DNA from: Terana coerulea
Lineage: Eukaryota; Basidiomycota; Agaricomycetes; Polyporales; Phanerochaetaceae
Assembly (NCBI GenBank): GCA_024811115.1
Contig: JAKOGH010000736.1
Coordinates: forward strand, 124,001 to 188,000
DNA: 64,000 nucleotides
Reading direction: 5' to 3'
The first letter of the stretch is position 1. The number at the start of each line of letters is the position of its first letter. Below, in pieces: positions 9,655 through 19,696 of the stretch. The notes under the pieces were generated by a model that ran no database searches, was not told the DNA's origin, and saw only the letters and a list, made by a program, of their open reading frames with translations. The translations under genes were made by a program, and so were the position numbers.

Positions 9655-11197
9655 TTAGCGCACGTCTTCTGGTGGGCGCCCTGCGATATCCGAGTTCCCA
9701 GATCCCGAAGCCTCATGATTCCCTTCGCCAGTAGCTGTGCACGACGCAGCAAGAAGCTTACAGAGATAGGCGTATGCGTCCTCGTCGCTCTGGCAGAGCA
9801 CGTGAAGCTCGAACCGCTGCGACGGCTTCAGCACAACAAGGGAGCCGTCAACATAGTGCCCCGCCGCCGCCGCCAGGACCGTGCCCATCTTGAGAAAGCT
9901 GCGCCGCGAGCGGTCCAAGTACCGCACGTCCAGTTTACCCACCCCGCGCAAGCCCGTGAACAGCGTGTGGTCGGCGACGCCGTCCAGCAGCCACTGGAAG
10001 AAGCGCGGGTGGTCGGTGTGCAGCTCGACGCCTCCGGCGAGCTGCAGCCCGAGCGCGAGTTCTGCGCAGCGGGCCCAGTCCAGAGCTGTCGCTTGCTCCA
10101 ACGGCAGGTGGCTGGTGACAAGGATCTCGATGGAGCTGATCTGCGGGGCGACGTGTGCGTCTGCGGCGTTGTCCTCTCGCACGGCGTCGAAGCGAACGCG
10201 GTGGGTCAAGTCAAGCACTGCTGGGTCTTTGAACGAGAACACGAGACCTGAGAGGAAGATACGTGTGTTAAACGTACCTGCGCCCCATCAGACACGCGAA
10301 GAGACTCACTGTCGCCCTGCGGCTGCAGGTCCGCCCCGGCGAACGACGCGTGGGCCAGCGACGCCAGGATGCCGTGGATGGCGCCCCACGCATCCTGCGC
10401 CATCCGCTGCGGCCGCAACGACTGCGGCGTGCACTTCGTGCCCAGCCCGATGATGCCCAGCAGCATCCTGATGTGGAAATCCGCGGGGCCGCACTCCGTG
10501 GCCGTCGCGACGAACAGCCTCACCCGCTTCCGGCGCCCCCGCGGCGGGGAGGTGGCGCGGTGAGCGACGCGTCCGCAAAGCGCACCCGCCTGCACTCGAC
10601 GTGGTACAGATCTGGCGAGCTGTCCAACAGCCGCAGGAGGTCGGACAGGCTCGCGAAGCGGAGGTCAGAGAACTTGAGGTAGCGGTACGGCGTCATGCTG
10701 CCAGGCAAGGTTCGAGGGAGGCCGGTGCTGAACGTGCTGGGCGCGTACGGTGGGGTCTCGTTCTCCACAACGGCGATGGAGGCGTGCTCGAGCACGACGG
10801 TGATGTCGAACAGCTTTCCGATAATCGACGCCTGTGACGGCTCGAAGAGCAGCATGGCGTGAATGCGGTGGAACCAAGGCGTCGTCCATGCGCCCGTGTG
10901 CTTCATCGTGATGTCCTGCAAGCACTGCCGGAGCGTGGGCTGGAATTGACTGGGTGCTTCGATGAACTGCTGGAAAGCGACCAAGTCTTCCCTTGACCGC
11001 AACGTGATGTGCTTGAGGATGTGCGGGCGACAGCGCGTGGCCCAGTAGCGGCATACGAGGCTGCATACACCAAGCTGCCGCTTGGTCGCCATCGACTGGA
11101 TCTCCGGCGAGCCCTGGGGGAATGTGTTCTGTGTGAAGCGTGCCAGGATATTGTCGATAGTCTCTGATGGGAGATCTGCCCCGGTGGCGAAGGGCAT
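9655..11197 (-). CDS. F-box-like protein, copy A2
   Basis: Exons 11197-10310 and 10247-9655 give about 493 residues after one G is restored. It starts MPFATGADLPSETIDNILAR with LGVCSLVCRYWATRCRPHIL, clearly related to copy A1 at 3946. The 64-base intron uses the strong donor GTGAGT and lies where A1 has its intron. The GGGGG run (plus-strand CCCCC, 10536-10540) is one short: the frame stops at once, whereas one more G joins APPPRRG to RRKRVRLFVATATECG, which aligns with A1. A2 has about 100 more C-terminal residues than A1. Its last 40 or so residues recur as a fragment at 22722-22845. No substrate can be inferred. Confidence 0.75.
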
Positions 11198-12134
11198 TGT
11201 GCGAGTGCTTGGGTGATGAGCACCAGTGCAAGGGGCAAGGTCGTCCACCGTAGTCGCCCCGAAGACTCTGCTTTATAGAACGGAGATGGAATGCTGCATC
11301 AATGACCTATCAAATGCGGTGAGCCTAGTCAATTGGCATTGACGCGTTGACGTACAAGTGGGGATACTGAGGCTAGCCTTTCCTCAGTGTACACAGACCC
11401 CGCAAGCATTAATATTACTAGGGGCAAGGTGGAATACTATGTCGTTGTTCACCCCAGCGTTGCACCTACTTGCTGAAAGCTGTGGCCGCAGTAGGGCTCG
11501 CATGCGTGCAACCTTGTGGTAGCCCGTTCACTTGTCCCCTCTGCAAGAGTCTTCGTTTAGAGGCTGTCCGTGCTGTCCATAGTTGTGATGAGCCCTAGTG
11601 CAGACTTGCATCGTCCAACCGTCGAAGTCGGAGTCAAGGAAGGCGCGAGCGGCTATCAGGCACACCTTACGAGTCGGGTGATGCCCAAAGTGGCAATGGG
11701 CGGGCCGCCGCGATCGATGCGAGCGTTCCACCGTTCAACCGTTCAAGTTCTTCAACTGGACCTCGATTTCGCCTCGGTACTTTGTCCACCGTTTTCATGT
11801 ATTTCCTGGCTGCGAGGGTCGTAAGCTTTTGCTCTCGGCCACTGATTTCAACTGACGGTTCCGAGCTCGTGCAGTGAGTCCGGCCAGAGCACACCATGTT
11901 CACGGCGACATAATAATATTGTTTATCTAGCGCAACACGTTGCTCGACAGTCCTCTTCAAGCCTCTATATACTTATACACTTGCAATCGAACACAGCGAC
12001 ATGAGCGATATGAGACAGAACAGTAACAATACAGATGGGAATGGCCGTTACAGAGCCATCCGGGAGGGCTCCTGCTGCCCCTGTGCATACTTCTACATGA
12101 CACGAATCCTCTAACATGCGATGGACAACACGCT
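11198..12134. other. Intergenic, no gene recognised
   Basis: Between the start of F-box A2 and the end of the synthetase, both on the minus strand. A CTTTATAGAA stretch at about 11270 on the plus strand has no associated gene. Nothing else was recognised. Confidence 0.45.
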
Positions 12135-15100
12135 TCACAGCGCAGCACTCGCGCGGCTCATCGCCGCGACCATCCGCCCCGCGAACGACACGACGTGCTC
12201 CTCGGAGAGCATCGTGTAGTGCTCGCCGTCGACGTCGACGAACTCGACGCCGCCCGTGCGGAACTCGCTCCACCCCGCCAGCCGGTCGCGCTTGAACTCC
12301 TCGCGGGTGCCCATCGACGGCAGCGGGATCGCGCAGAAGACCGTCATGTGCGCTTTGCGCACGAGCCCGCCGGGCGTGTACGAGCGCCCGAGGCAGGACA
12401 TCGCGTACGCGACCTGCGTCCACGCGCGCAGCTCGTCCGCGCGGATCTGCAGCTCCGCGAGGCGCGCCTGGTCGCCGTGCGCGAGCGCCCAGTCGAGGAT
12501 CTCGAGCGCGTTCGCGGGCTCGCCGTCGAGCGTGCGCGCGGCGGGGAACGCGGCGTGCAGCGCCGCCTTGCGCTGCTCGAACGCGGGCGCGGGGATGAGG
12601 GCGAGGAACATGAGCAGGTTGATGAGCACCTCGAGCCAGGTGAGCTCGACCATGCGGAACTGGATGTGCGGCGGGAGGTTGAAGACGCCGAGCCAGGCGA
12701 CGGCGCGGCGCTGCGCCTCGAGCCGCTTCCCGATCTCGAACGCGACCGCGCCGCCGAAGCTGTAGCCGGCGACGAAGTACGGGCCCGCGGGCCACTGGCC
12801 GAGGATCGCGTCCGCGTAGGACGCGACCATCTCGTCGAAGGATTCGAAGACGGTCTCGCCCGCGCCGAAGCCGCGCGCGCGCAGCGCGTACACCGGCCGG
12901 TCGTCGTTCAGCGCGCGGGCGAGGTTGACGAAGACGAGGACCTCGCCGACGCCGGGGTGGACGAGGAAGACAGGCGGCTTCGATCCGTGCGGGTTCATGC
13001 AGACCAGCGGGCTGTACGCGGCGTTGCCCGTCGCGCCGGGGGTCGCCGCGGCGCTGGCGAGCTTGGCGAGGTGGTCGCTCAGCTGCCCCGAGCTCCGGGT
13101 AGCGCAGCATGTCGATCGTCGGGATGTCGACGATGGCGAGGCGCTCCTGGAGCAGGTGCTTCAGGCGGATGAGGTGCATCGAGGTGACGCCGATGTCGAA
13201 GATGCTGCTCATCCGCGTGAGCTTCGTGATGTCGAAGTCGAGCATCTCCGCGACGGTGCCGAAGACCTGTTCCTCGATGGGGTTCGCCGGGGTGTAGGGC
13301 GCGCCCACCTCGGCGGGCACAGAGCGGAGCGTCGCCTCGAGGTCCGCGTATTGGCCCTGGAGATAGGCGGTCGCGAGCCCGGAGCGGGAGACCTTGCCGA
13401 GCGCGGTCTTCGAGAACGCTTTGCGGGGGAGGGGGAGGACGACGTGCGGCGCCTGGGAGCAGAAGATGATGCACGCGTGGCGGATCTTGGAGTTGGCCTG
13501 CGCGATGGCCTTCACGTCCTCGTCGGAGAGGCCGTCCTCGACGCGGATGCTACTGTGCTGGTAGAAGACGCCGTAGGAGTCGGTGTCGCGGTCGGGCAGG
13601 CGCATGGCGCACACGTACACGAACGCGCGCGTCGTGCCCTCGATCGCGCTGTCCTCGATGAAGTTCTCGGCGTCGACGCTCGGGTACTTGACGCCGTTGA
13701 TGTTCAGGTGGTCCTTGTCGCGGCCGACGAGCGAGAGGTTGCCGTCGTGGTCGAGCAGGCCGCTGTCGCCGGTGATGAACCAGCCGTCGGCGGTGAACGA
13801 CTCCGCGTTCGCCTTCTCGTTGTTGTAGTACTCCCGGAAGACGGTGGGGCCGGCGAGTTCGAGCTGGCCTGGCTCAAACGGCGCGCAGGGCTCCCCGGTC
13901 TGGCGCGACGTGATACGGACCCTTGTCCCCGTACAGCATCGTCCGAGGGAGAGGTAGCGATCTGAGGTGGAGCCTGCGTCGCGGACGATGGCGCGCGTGT
14001 CGTAGATGCTTCCAGCCTAACGCAGTGTACAGTCAGAAACGACGGAACGCGTCGCATTTACCCGGACAGTGCTCACCCCAGTCTCGCTCATCCCGAACCC
14101 AGCGCGCAAGACGTCGCGGCGCGCGCCAAAGGACTCGATCAAATCCGCAAAGTCCACGGCGGTCTTGATGGGAACGGCCTCGCCGCCGGAGATGAACGCG
14201 TCCAAGCGGGAGAGGTCGAGCGTCTTGCTGTCAAAGGGCGCAAGGGCGACCTCACGGCAGATCTGGGCGACGAGGAAGTTCGGGCTGAACGTGTACGTGA
14301 TGCGGTACCGGCTGCACCATTCGAGCAGGTTGCGCGCCTGGGGGAGGACGGCGGTCGAGGAGGCGTGGTATTGGCTGCGGTCAAAAGTAATCAGGTACAC
14401 TTTCTTATGAAATAAGGCCGCCACCGTACCTTCCGTTAACCTCCAACGCGTGGAGATGCACCTCCGACACACACGCGACGTGGTCAAAGGCAATCCAGTT
14501 GAGGAACCGGGAATTCGGCGAGCTCCGGTGGTGCTTCACCTTCCCGCGAATGCTCGACAGCAAGTTCGAATGGCGCAGCGCGACCGCCTTCGAGTTCCCG
14601 GTAGAGCCAGAGGTCAGCATCAGGACCACGATCTCGTCCGGCGACACCTGGCGGTCGGGGAAGACGAGCCGCTGCGCGGACGGGCTGGGGCTCAGCTTCT
14701 CAAGGTGGGCGAGCGACAGGGCCTTGACGTCGGGCGCGAGGGTGTGGATCTCTGCAATCGTGCTCTCCTTTGCGATGAGCGTCGGGCCCTTCAGCAGCGT
14801 CTGCAGGTGCTTGAAGAATAGAACCTGGCGCGAGGGGTCGGGGTGCAGCGCGGGGAGGGGACAGACGACAATCCCGGCTGCGTGACGTCAAGGCTCAGTG
14901 GATATCCACAAAACACAGTGGCGAAGAGCGTACCGAGGGCGCATGCCCAGAACACCCGCAGGTGGCTTTCGTGGTCGGGGAAGCTGGTGATGACGATGTC
15001 GGTGCCCGCGATGAGTCCGGCCGCGAGGAGCTTCTGTGCGTTGACGACGGCATCGAGGTAGAGCTCCCTGTACGAGACCGACTTCTCGACCGCGCCGTGC

Positions 15101-15195
15101 GCGTCCAGAAATGAGACGAATCCCGCGCTCGACTGTTCGGCTGCACGAGTGCGGAGCAGCTCTGGAAGGGTGGAAGGAATGTCCTTGACAGGCAT
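12135..15195 (-). CDS. NRPS-like A-T-TE synthetase (aromatic keto-acid condensing type)
   Basis: Exons 15195-14934, 14877-14430, 14374-14077 and 14016-12135 (introns of 56, 55 and 60 bases) give about 962 residues. Order: an adenylation domain with LTSGSTGNSKA near residue 175, NWIAFDHVACVSEVHLHAL, FGMSETG and GDSGLLDHDG; a carrier domain with FDIGVTSMHLIRLK near 615, whose Ser takes the phosphopantetheine arm; and a thioesterase with GYSFGG near 755. There is no condensation domain. The order, length and FDHVA motif match the family that includes fungal atromentin and polyporic acid synthetases, which dimerise aryl pyruvates. The frame breaks between carrier and thioesterase at CCCC 13086-13089, where one base too many seems present. 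The thioesterase part is strikingly GC-rich. Substrate is not readable; no aminotransferase partner is in the window. Confidence 0.88.
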
Positions 15196-15275
15196 GGTGG
15201 ATGCGATGCGAACGGAAGGGTAAGCGGGTGTACGAGGTGTGTCTCCGCGGGCTGACCTGGACTCGACGGGCGAGG

Positions 15276-15292
15276 AGAGATTATATAGCATT
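15276..15292 (-). promoter_or_regulatory. TATA-like element of the synthetase gene
   Basis: On the minus strand GCTATATAATCTCTCC lies about 80-95 bases upstream of the start codon at 15195, a usual distance for a fungal TATA element. Confidence 0.5.
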
Positions 15293-17655
15293 ATAGCACT
15301 TGCCCATGCGGGCAGATGCCAGGCATTCCTTCCCCAATTGGTGGCATTCTGTGAGAGATACGACGGATGGGCTGCTGGAACAAACCAAGTGAGCGGGTCC
15401 ACGCCAGCGAATCAGGCTTTTGGGCGGGTCGCCGAAATGCTAGCGGGCGATGTCCTGTTCCGCCCGCTGTTGTAACCTTGGAGGCAACGCCTGGCTATCT
15501 GGGAATTTGTCACGCACTGAGGCGTTCCCAGTCCGTTGCCGAGCAGAAGGGGCTCCCCGACCGACGTCGCTACAGCGTCTACACCGCATTGGAATGCTAG
15601 GAGCCTTCGCTGCGGGGTGGCATGTGCTGCAGCGATCCCATCGTCAGTTCGCGGTACCATAAATTACGCCCGGCAGTAGCTTGGGCAGGAACCTTGCTCG
15701 GAAGGGGCGTGATGCGCCACTCACCCGGTAGCTTGAATTCCATCGACGACGGGTGGCGGGAACGTGGACGTCGCGGCACACGCACTGGGTTAACCGAGAT
15801 TGCAACCCCACCGGAGGAATATTTGCAGCAACTGAGCCCGCTAGCGTACCGGCCAGGGCACGGCGACTTATCGTACGGTGCGCAGCCATCATCGTCGGCA
15901 CGCGCGAGAGGGGTCGCCGCGGAGGGCGTCGATCGTGCTCTCAGGCTAAGCCCGACTCGTGTAGGAGGGCCTGGCCAGATGTTACGCGGGTTCGCTGCGA
16001 GCCGTCGAGCGACGCATGGTGCATATCGCCTCGGTAAGAAACTGGTGAGTCCATGACACGAGCGGGTTCGACGGTGCAAGCGCCTTGCCCCCACGACACG
16101 CCCGAGAACTTGAAGGAAAGCGGTGTCCACAAGAATTACTTGCAGAGGAAACCGTCCTGCCGCATCGGTATCCGTCGCGCGGACAACATTTCCGGTGTGA
16201 CCTGCACGAAATGATACAGGCCTTTCCTCTTGGATCTCTGGCTGCCGCCCTCCGTCTCCATCGCATACGCAGCACCAAGGCTATCCTTTGGGCATTGCGC
16301 TCGAAAAAGATAGGCAGTAACTGTACGCGGGTCCAAGTTGTATCAGTGCCACATACTGTGCAAATCCACGAACGTACCCAGCTGATCGGTCTTACAGCTT
16401 GGTACCATCGTGAAGGCTTGCGCTAACCATCTTCACCTGGTAAGCTTTGCGGCACATATCGCGGAATTCCAACCCTATTGTCAGTCGCCTTCGAGCTAGT
16501 ACCGAGCTGGCCGTCGGCGGTGGTGATGGCATAGTTTCCAAGTCCTCGGATGGTGGTCGCTCGCTTTCAACGCTCGGGCGCTCCGTGGCCCTCCCCAAAT
16601 CTTATCTGGAGATTACGGCAAACGGAGGGGGGGAGGAGATTGGCGCCAATGAATGTGGCGCACTGGCGGTTGCGCAGAACCACGTCCAGATTTTCGACCA
16701 GACCGCTCGTCACAGTCACCAGGGCCGTGAACGCTTCTGGATGGGACTCGCGTCGCCGGTCGCAGACGGTGGATTGCTGGAAATGCTCATGTCGTTAGAG
16801 CATCTTGCTTGGCTGTCACTACGATGATGTAAGTAAGTAGTCTTGAATACTGCCAGGTCCGAACCCTCTTTCTGATATCTGCACAGACCAGCATCCTGTC
16901 ACGAATCACTGAGCGCAGCTCGGCCAATGTTCCATCCGAGTCATTCAACTGTATACCTGCAGCGGCACGCCTGCACGAATTGGAGATTATTCGCCACCGT
17001 GCTCACAAGGAGCGCACAGCGTAGGAATCCCGACTCCATGGAAATAGACCTCGGGCGCTGGCGGGACGCCCTGCGCTGCCTCCATTCGCAACAACGTCCT
17101 CGAAGGCGAAAAGTGTTATGCTCCAGCGCTGACGCTGCGAGATGCTGCGGGTGCCGAGCGAGGCGGCTCGCCACTGGCTGCAACATCTGCCTGCGTGCCT
17201 ACCTCGCGGCGCCTCGACGCCAGTTACCTCGGTCCACGCACTACGGCTCAGCCCGACTCAATGACCTGCAGCATTCTCCCTGCGCTCTGCGGGCCGCCGC
17301 AGACCTTCTCCAGGTACGCCGTGCGAGGGGACGGTGTCAATCGTGATGACGCGATCGCAACGCCGCGGCCCTTCTCGCGCTCAGAGCACAGAGGCACCCA
17401 AGTCAGACTCGAAGCTGTGCGGTAACTTGCCGCGTCCGTGGCCGCCGCAGACGGCCTGTTGATGTCAGCCCTAGCTTTACACTGGGGCATCTGCGTTAGT
17501 GGGTCGCGGGCGCATGGCGATCGTGTGGCTAGCAGGCGTGTCGCGACGTACAAAAGCCTTCCGGTGAAACGGTGAGCTGCCACCCTCAAGCTCGCGGCCC
17601 ACCGAGACCATTTCACCCGCTCGCACAGCCAGCTCGCCACTCATCATCACCCAGA
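15293..17655. other. Spacer between synthetase and O-methyltransferase 1; no gene recognised
   Basis: The two biosynthetic genes are divergent across more than two kilobases. Several medium open frames exist on both strands (such as 15622-16056 plus and 16447-16827 plus), but none has recognisable motifs, a paralogue in the window or splice continuation. It may hold regulatory sites or degraded genes. Confidence 0.4.
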
Positions 17656-19222
17656 ATGACGTCCCCGACACCCCATCCGGCTCGGTGAGGATCTGCTCGG
17701 CCTCCTCCGGACTCTGTACGGCCACGGCGCCGGCCCACACGGCAGCGCGCGCACGGAGACGCAGGAGTTGTACGAGGCCAAATACCAAGTCCTGCAGCTC
17801 TGCGACGAGATCCGGCGCGACGTGCTCGGCCCGGCCGAGTACACCGTCACGCTCGCAGGTGGGTGACTCACTGTGCATGACTCCTGTCGTGGATCCTGAC
17901 GGGAACTGCTGCGGCCGCAGAGTCGTGCCAGGAGAGCTCTGCGCTCAGGTTCGTGAGCGAGCTCGACGTCGCCGCCGTGATCGGCGACGGGACGAAGACG
18001 CTCACGGAGATTGGGCACACCGTGGGAGTGGATTCGCAGCACTTGGGTAATTATCCATTCGCATTCTGGTCGCGGTGATCACGCTCACGCCGTGGGCTAG
18101 GCATCGCCCTGAGCTGCCTGCAGGGGCACGGCTACTTTGAGGAAGTGTCTGGCTTCGGCACGCGCACCTACAAGAACAACGCCTTGAGCAACCTCTTGCG
18201 GTCTGACAGCCCTGAGAACCTGCGGGACACCATCGGCTTCGTGTACGCCTTCTCAGCAGTTGTTTCTGCATTTTAAAGCTGACTTCTCTGCGCAATGCCA
18301 GCTGTGACGAGGGATTCAAGGCGACCGCGCATCTCCTCGAGGCGGAGAAGGCCAGCGCCGCGCCCGGCGCGCGCCAGAAGGCGGCCCTGAACGTCGCGTT
18401 CGGCTTCGAGGAGACGTCCTTCGAGTGGCTCGCGCACCCGAAGCACCCCTGGCGCGGGGAGCGCATGGGCAAGACGATGCAGCAGCTGCACCGGCAGGTG
18501 AACGAGCACGTCGTCACCGGTGCGCACCTTCCTCTCGCTGCGCGATCTGCCGCACACGCTGACCGGACACGGGGTGGGGCAGACTTTGGCTGGACGGCGC
18601 TGCAGTCGCCCGTCGTGGACGTCGGCGGCGGCATCGGCTCCCTCGAGCTCGGCGTCGTGAAGGCGTACGGCGCCGCCGCGCCGCAGTTCGTCCTCTTCGA
18701 CATCGCCGAGACCTGCGCCAACGGCGCCAAGGTGAGCACGGCGCCCACCGTACCTTCGTGCGCCGCGCCCCGCTCACGCGTCCGCGATCGTAGGTCTGGG
18801 CGGCGCAGCCTGCGGACGTGCGCGCGCACGTCTCCGCCGTGCCGGGCGACTTCCTCGCCGGCACGCTCGCGGAGACGCGCATCCCGCAGGGCAAGCCGAC
18901 GTACCTGATCCGGCACGTGCTGCACGACTGGACGGACGCGCAGTGCGTGCACATCCTGCGCAACGTGCGCGCCGCGATGCTCGCCGGCCGCGCGCCCGGC
19001 GCGCCCGCGCGGCCGACGCTGCTCGTGTGCGACATGGTGCTCGGCGCGCGCAGCTCGCGCTTCGTGCGCACGACGAGCATGCAGCTGCTCGCGCTCAACC
19101 GCGGCATGACGCGCACCGAGCCCGAGATGGTCGGCATCCTCGAGCAGGCGGGCTTCCGCCTCGTCAAGGTGCACGCGATGCGCGCCGTCGACTCGATCCT
19201 CGAGGCCGTTCCTGTGGAGTGA
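17656..19222 (+). CDS. O-methyltransferase 1 (plant-type, SAM-dependent)
   Basis: Six exons: 17656-17858, 17921-18046, 18101-18242, 18302-18519, 18583-18731 and 18794-19222, about 421 residues. The first 200 or so residues are the helical dimerisation part (LCDEIRRDVLGPAEYTVTL, then ALRFVSELDVAAVIGDGTKT). The SAM-binding motif DVGGGIGSLEL lies near residue 243, and RHVLHDWTD carries the catalytic His near 323. The C-terminus is EQAGFRLVKVHAMRAVDSIL. These mark the COMT-like Methyltransf_2 family, which methylates hydroxyls of small aromatic molecules. One extra C in one of the runs at 17663-17666 or 17671-17674 shifts the first dozen codons; removing it makes the whole reading divisible by three. 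Exon 6 is very GC-rich, like the neighbouring synthetase. It is the best preserved of three copies. Confidence 0.85.
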
Positions 19223-19696
19223 ACGTCCTGGCATCGTGCTGGACCGGATGATTGAAGTCGGCTATCCCCGGTATTCCGTAGAAATCCTGTAGAAATCGAT
19301 TGCGAGAACCCAAATGAACATAACTTCTACATTCAGCGGAACGGCAGCGGAAGGCAAACGAGCATGAGGCTGGATGGACGAGAAAGATTCATCATGTCTG
19401 ATTCTCCTACGTTTGCTGCCGTTAACCATCACTGTGCTAAGACTGGCATGTTGGGGAGCGAGTAACCACCAAAAGGTCACAATCAGGGAGGCCAGTGGCA
19501 GAGTTTGGACAGAGTAATTAGGCGATTCGGCAAGCAGCATCTACATCAGAAATGCCTCAGGAACGGCTCTGGAGGTGGGGCTGCTTCTTGGGCACTTTAT
19601 CGTGCAGTATCTGACCCCATGTTCGTGTCTATACTCGCGCTGAGGATTGCCCATATTTCGTCCACTCTGAGTCTGACACTCCCTGATATCGTGGTG
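19223..19696. other. Intergenic, no gene recognised
   Basis: Lies between methyltransferase 1 and the start of arm B. No coding or repeat signal was recognised. Confidence 0.45.

Noticed and set aside
11965..13060. Minus-strand read-through frame downstream of the carrier domain (Arg-rich)
   Set aside because: It is the wrong frame after the one-base shift at 13086-13089; the thioesterase frame in the same DNA has a proper GYSFGG.
12195..13965. Long plus-strand open frames (325 and 346 codons) opposite the synthetase
   Set aside because: They are antisense shadows of very GC-rich coding sequence; the translations are Arg/Ala/Glu/Val-rich with no motif, while the minus strand carries clear carrier and thioesterase motifs.
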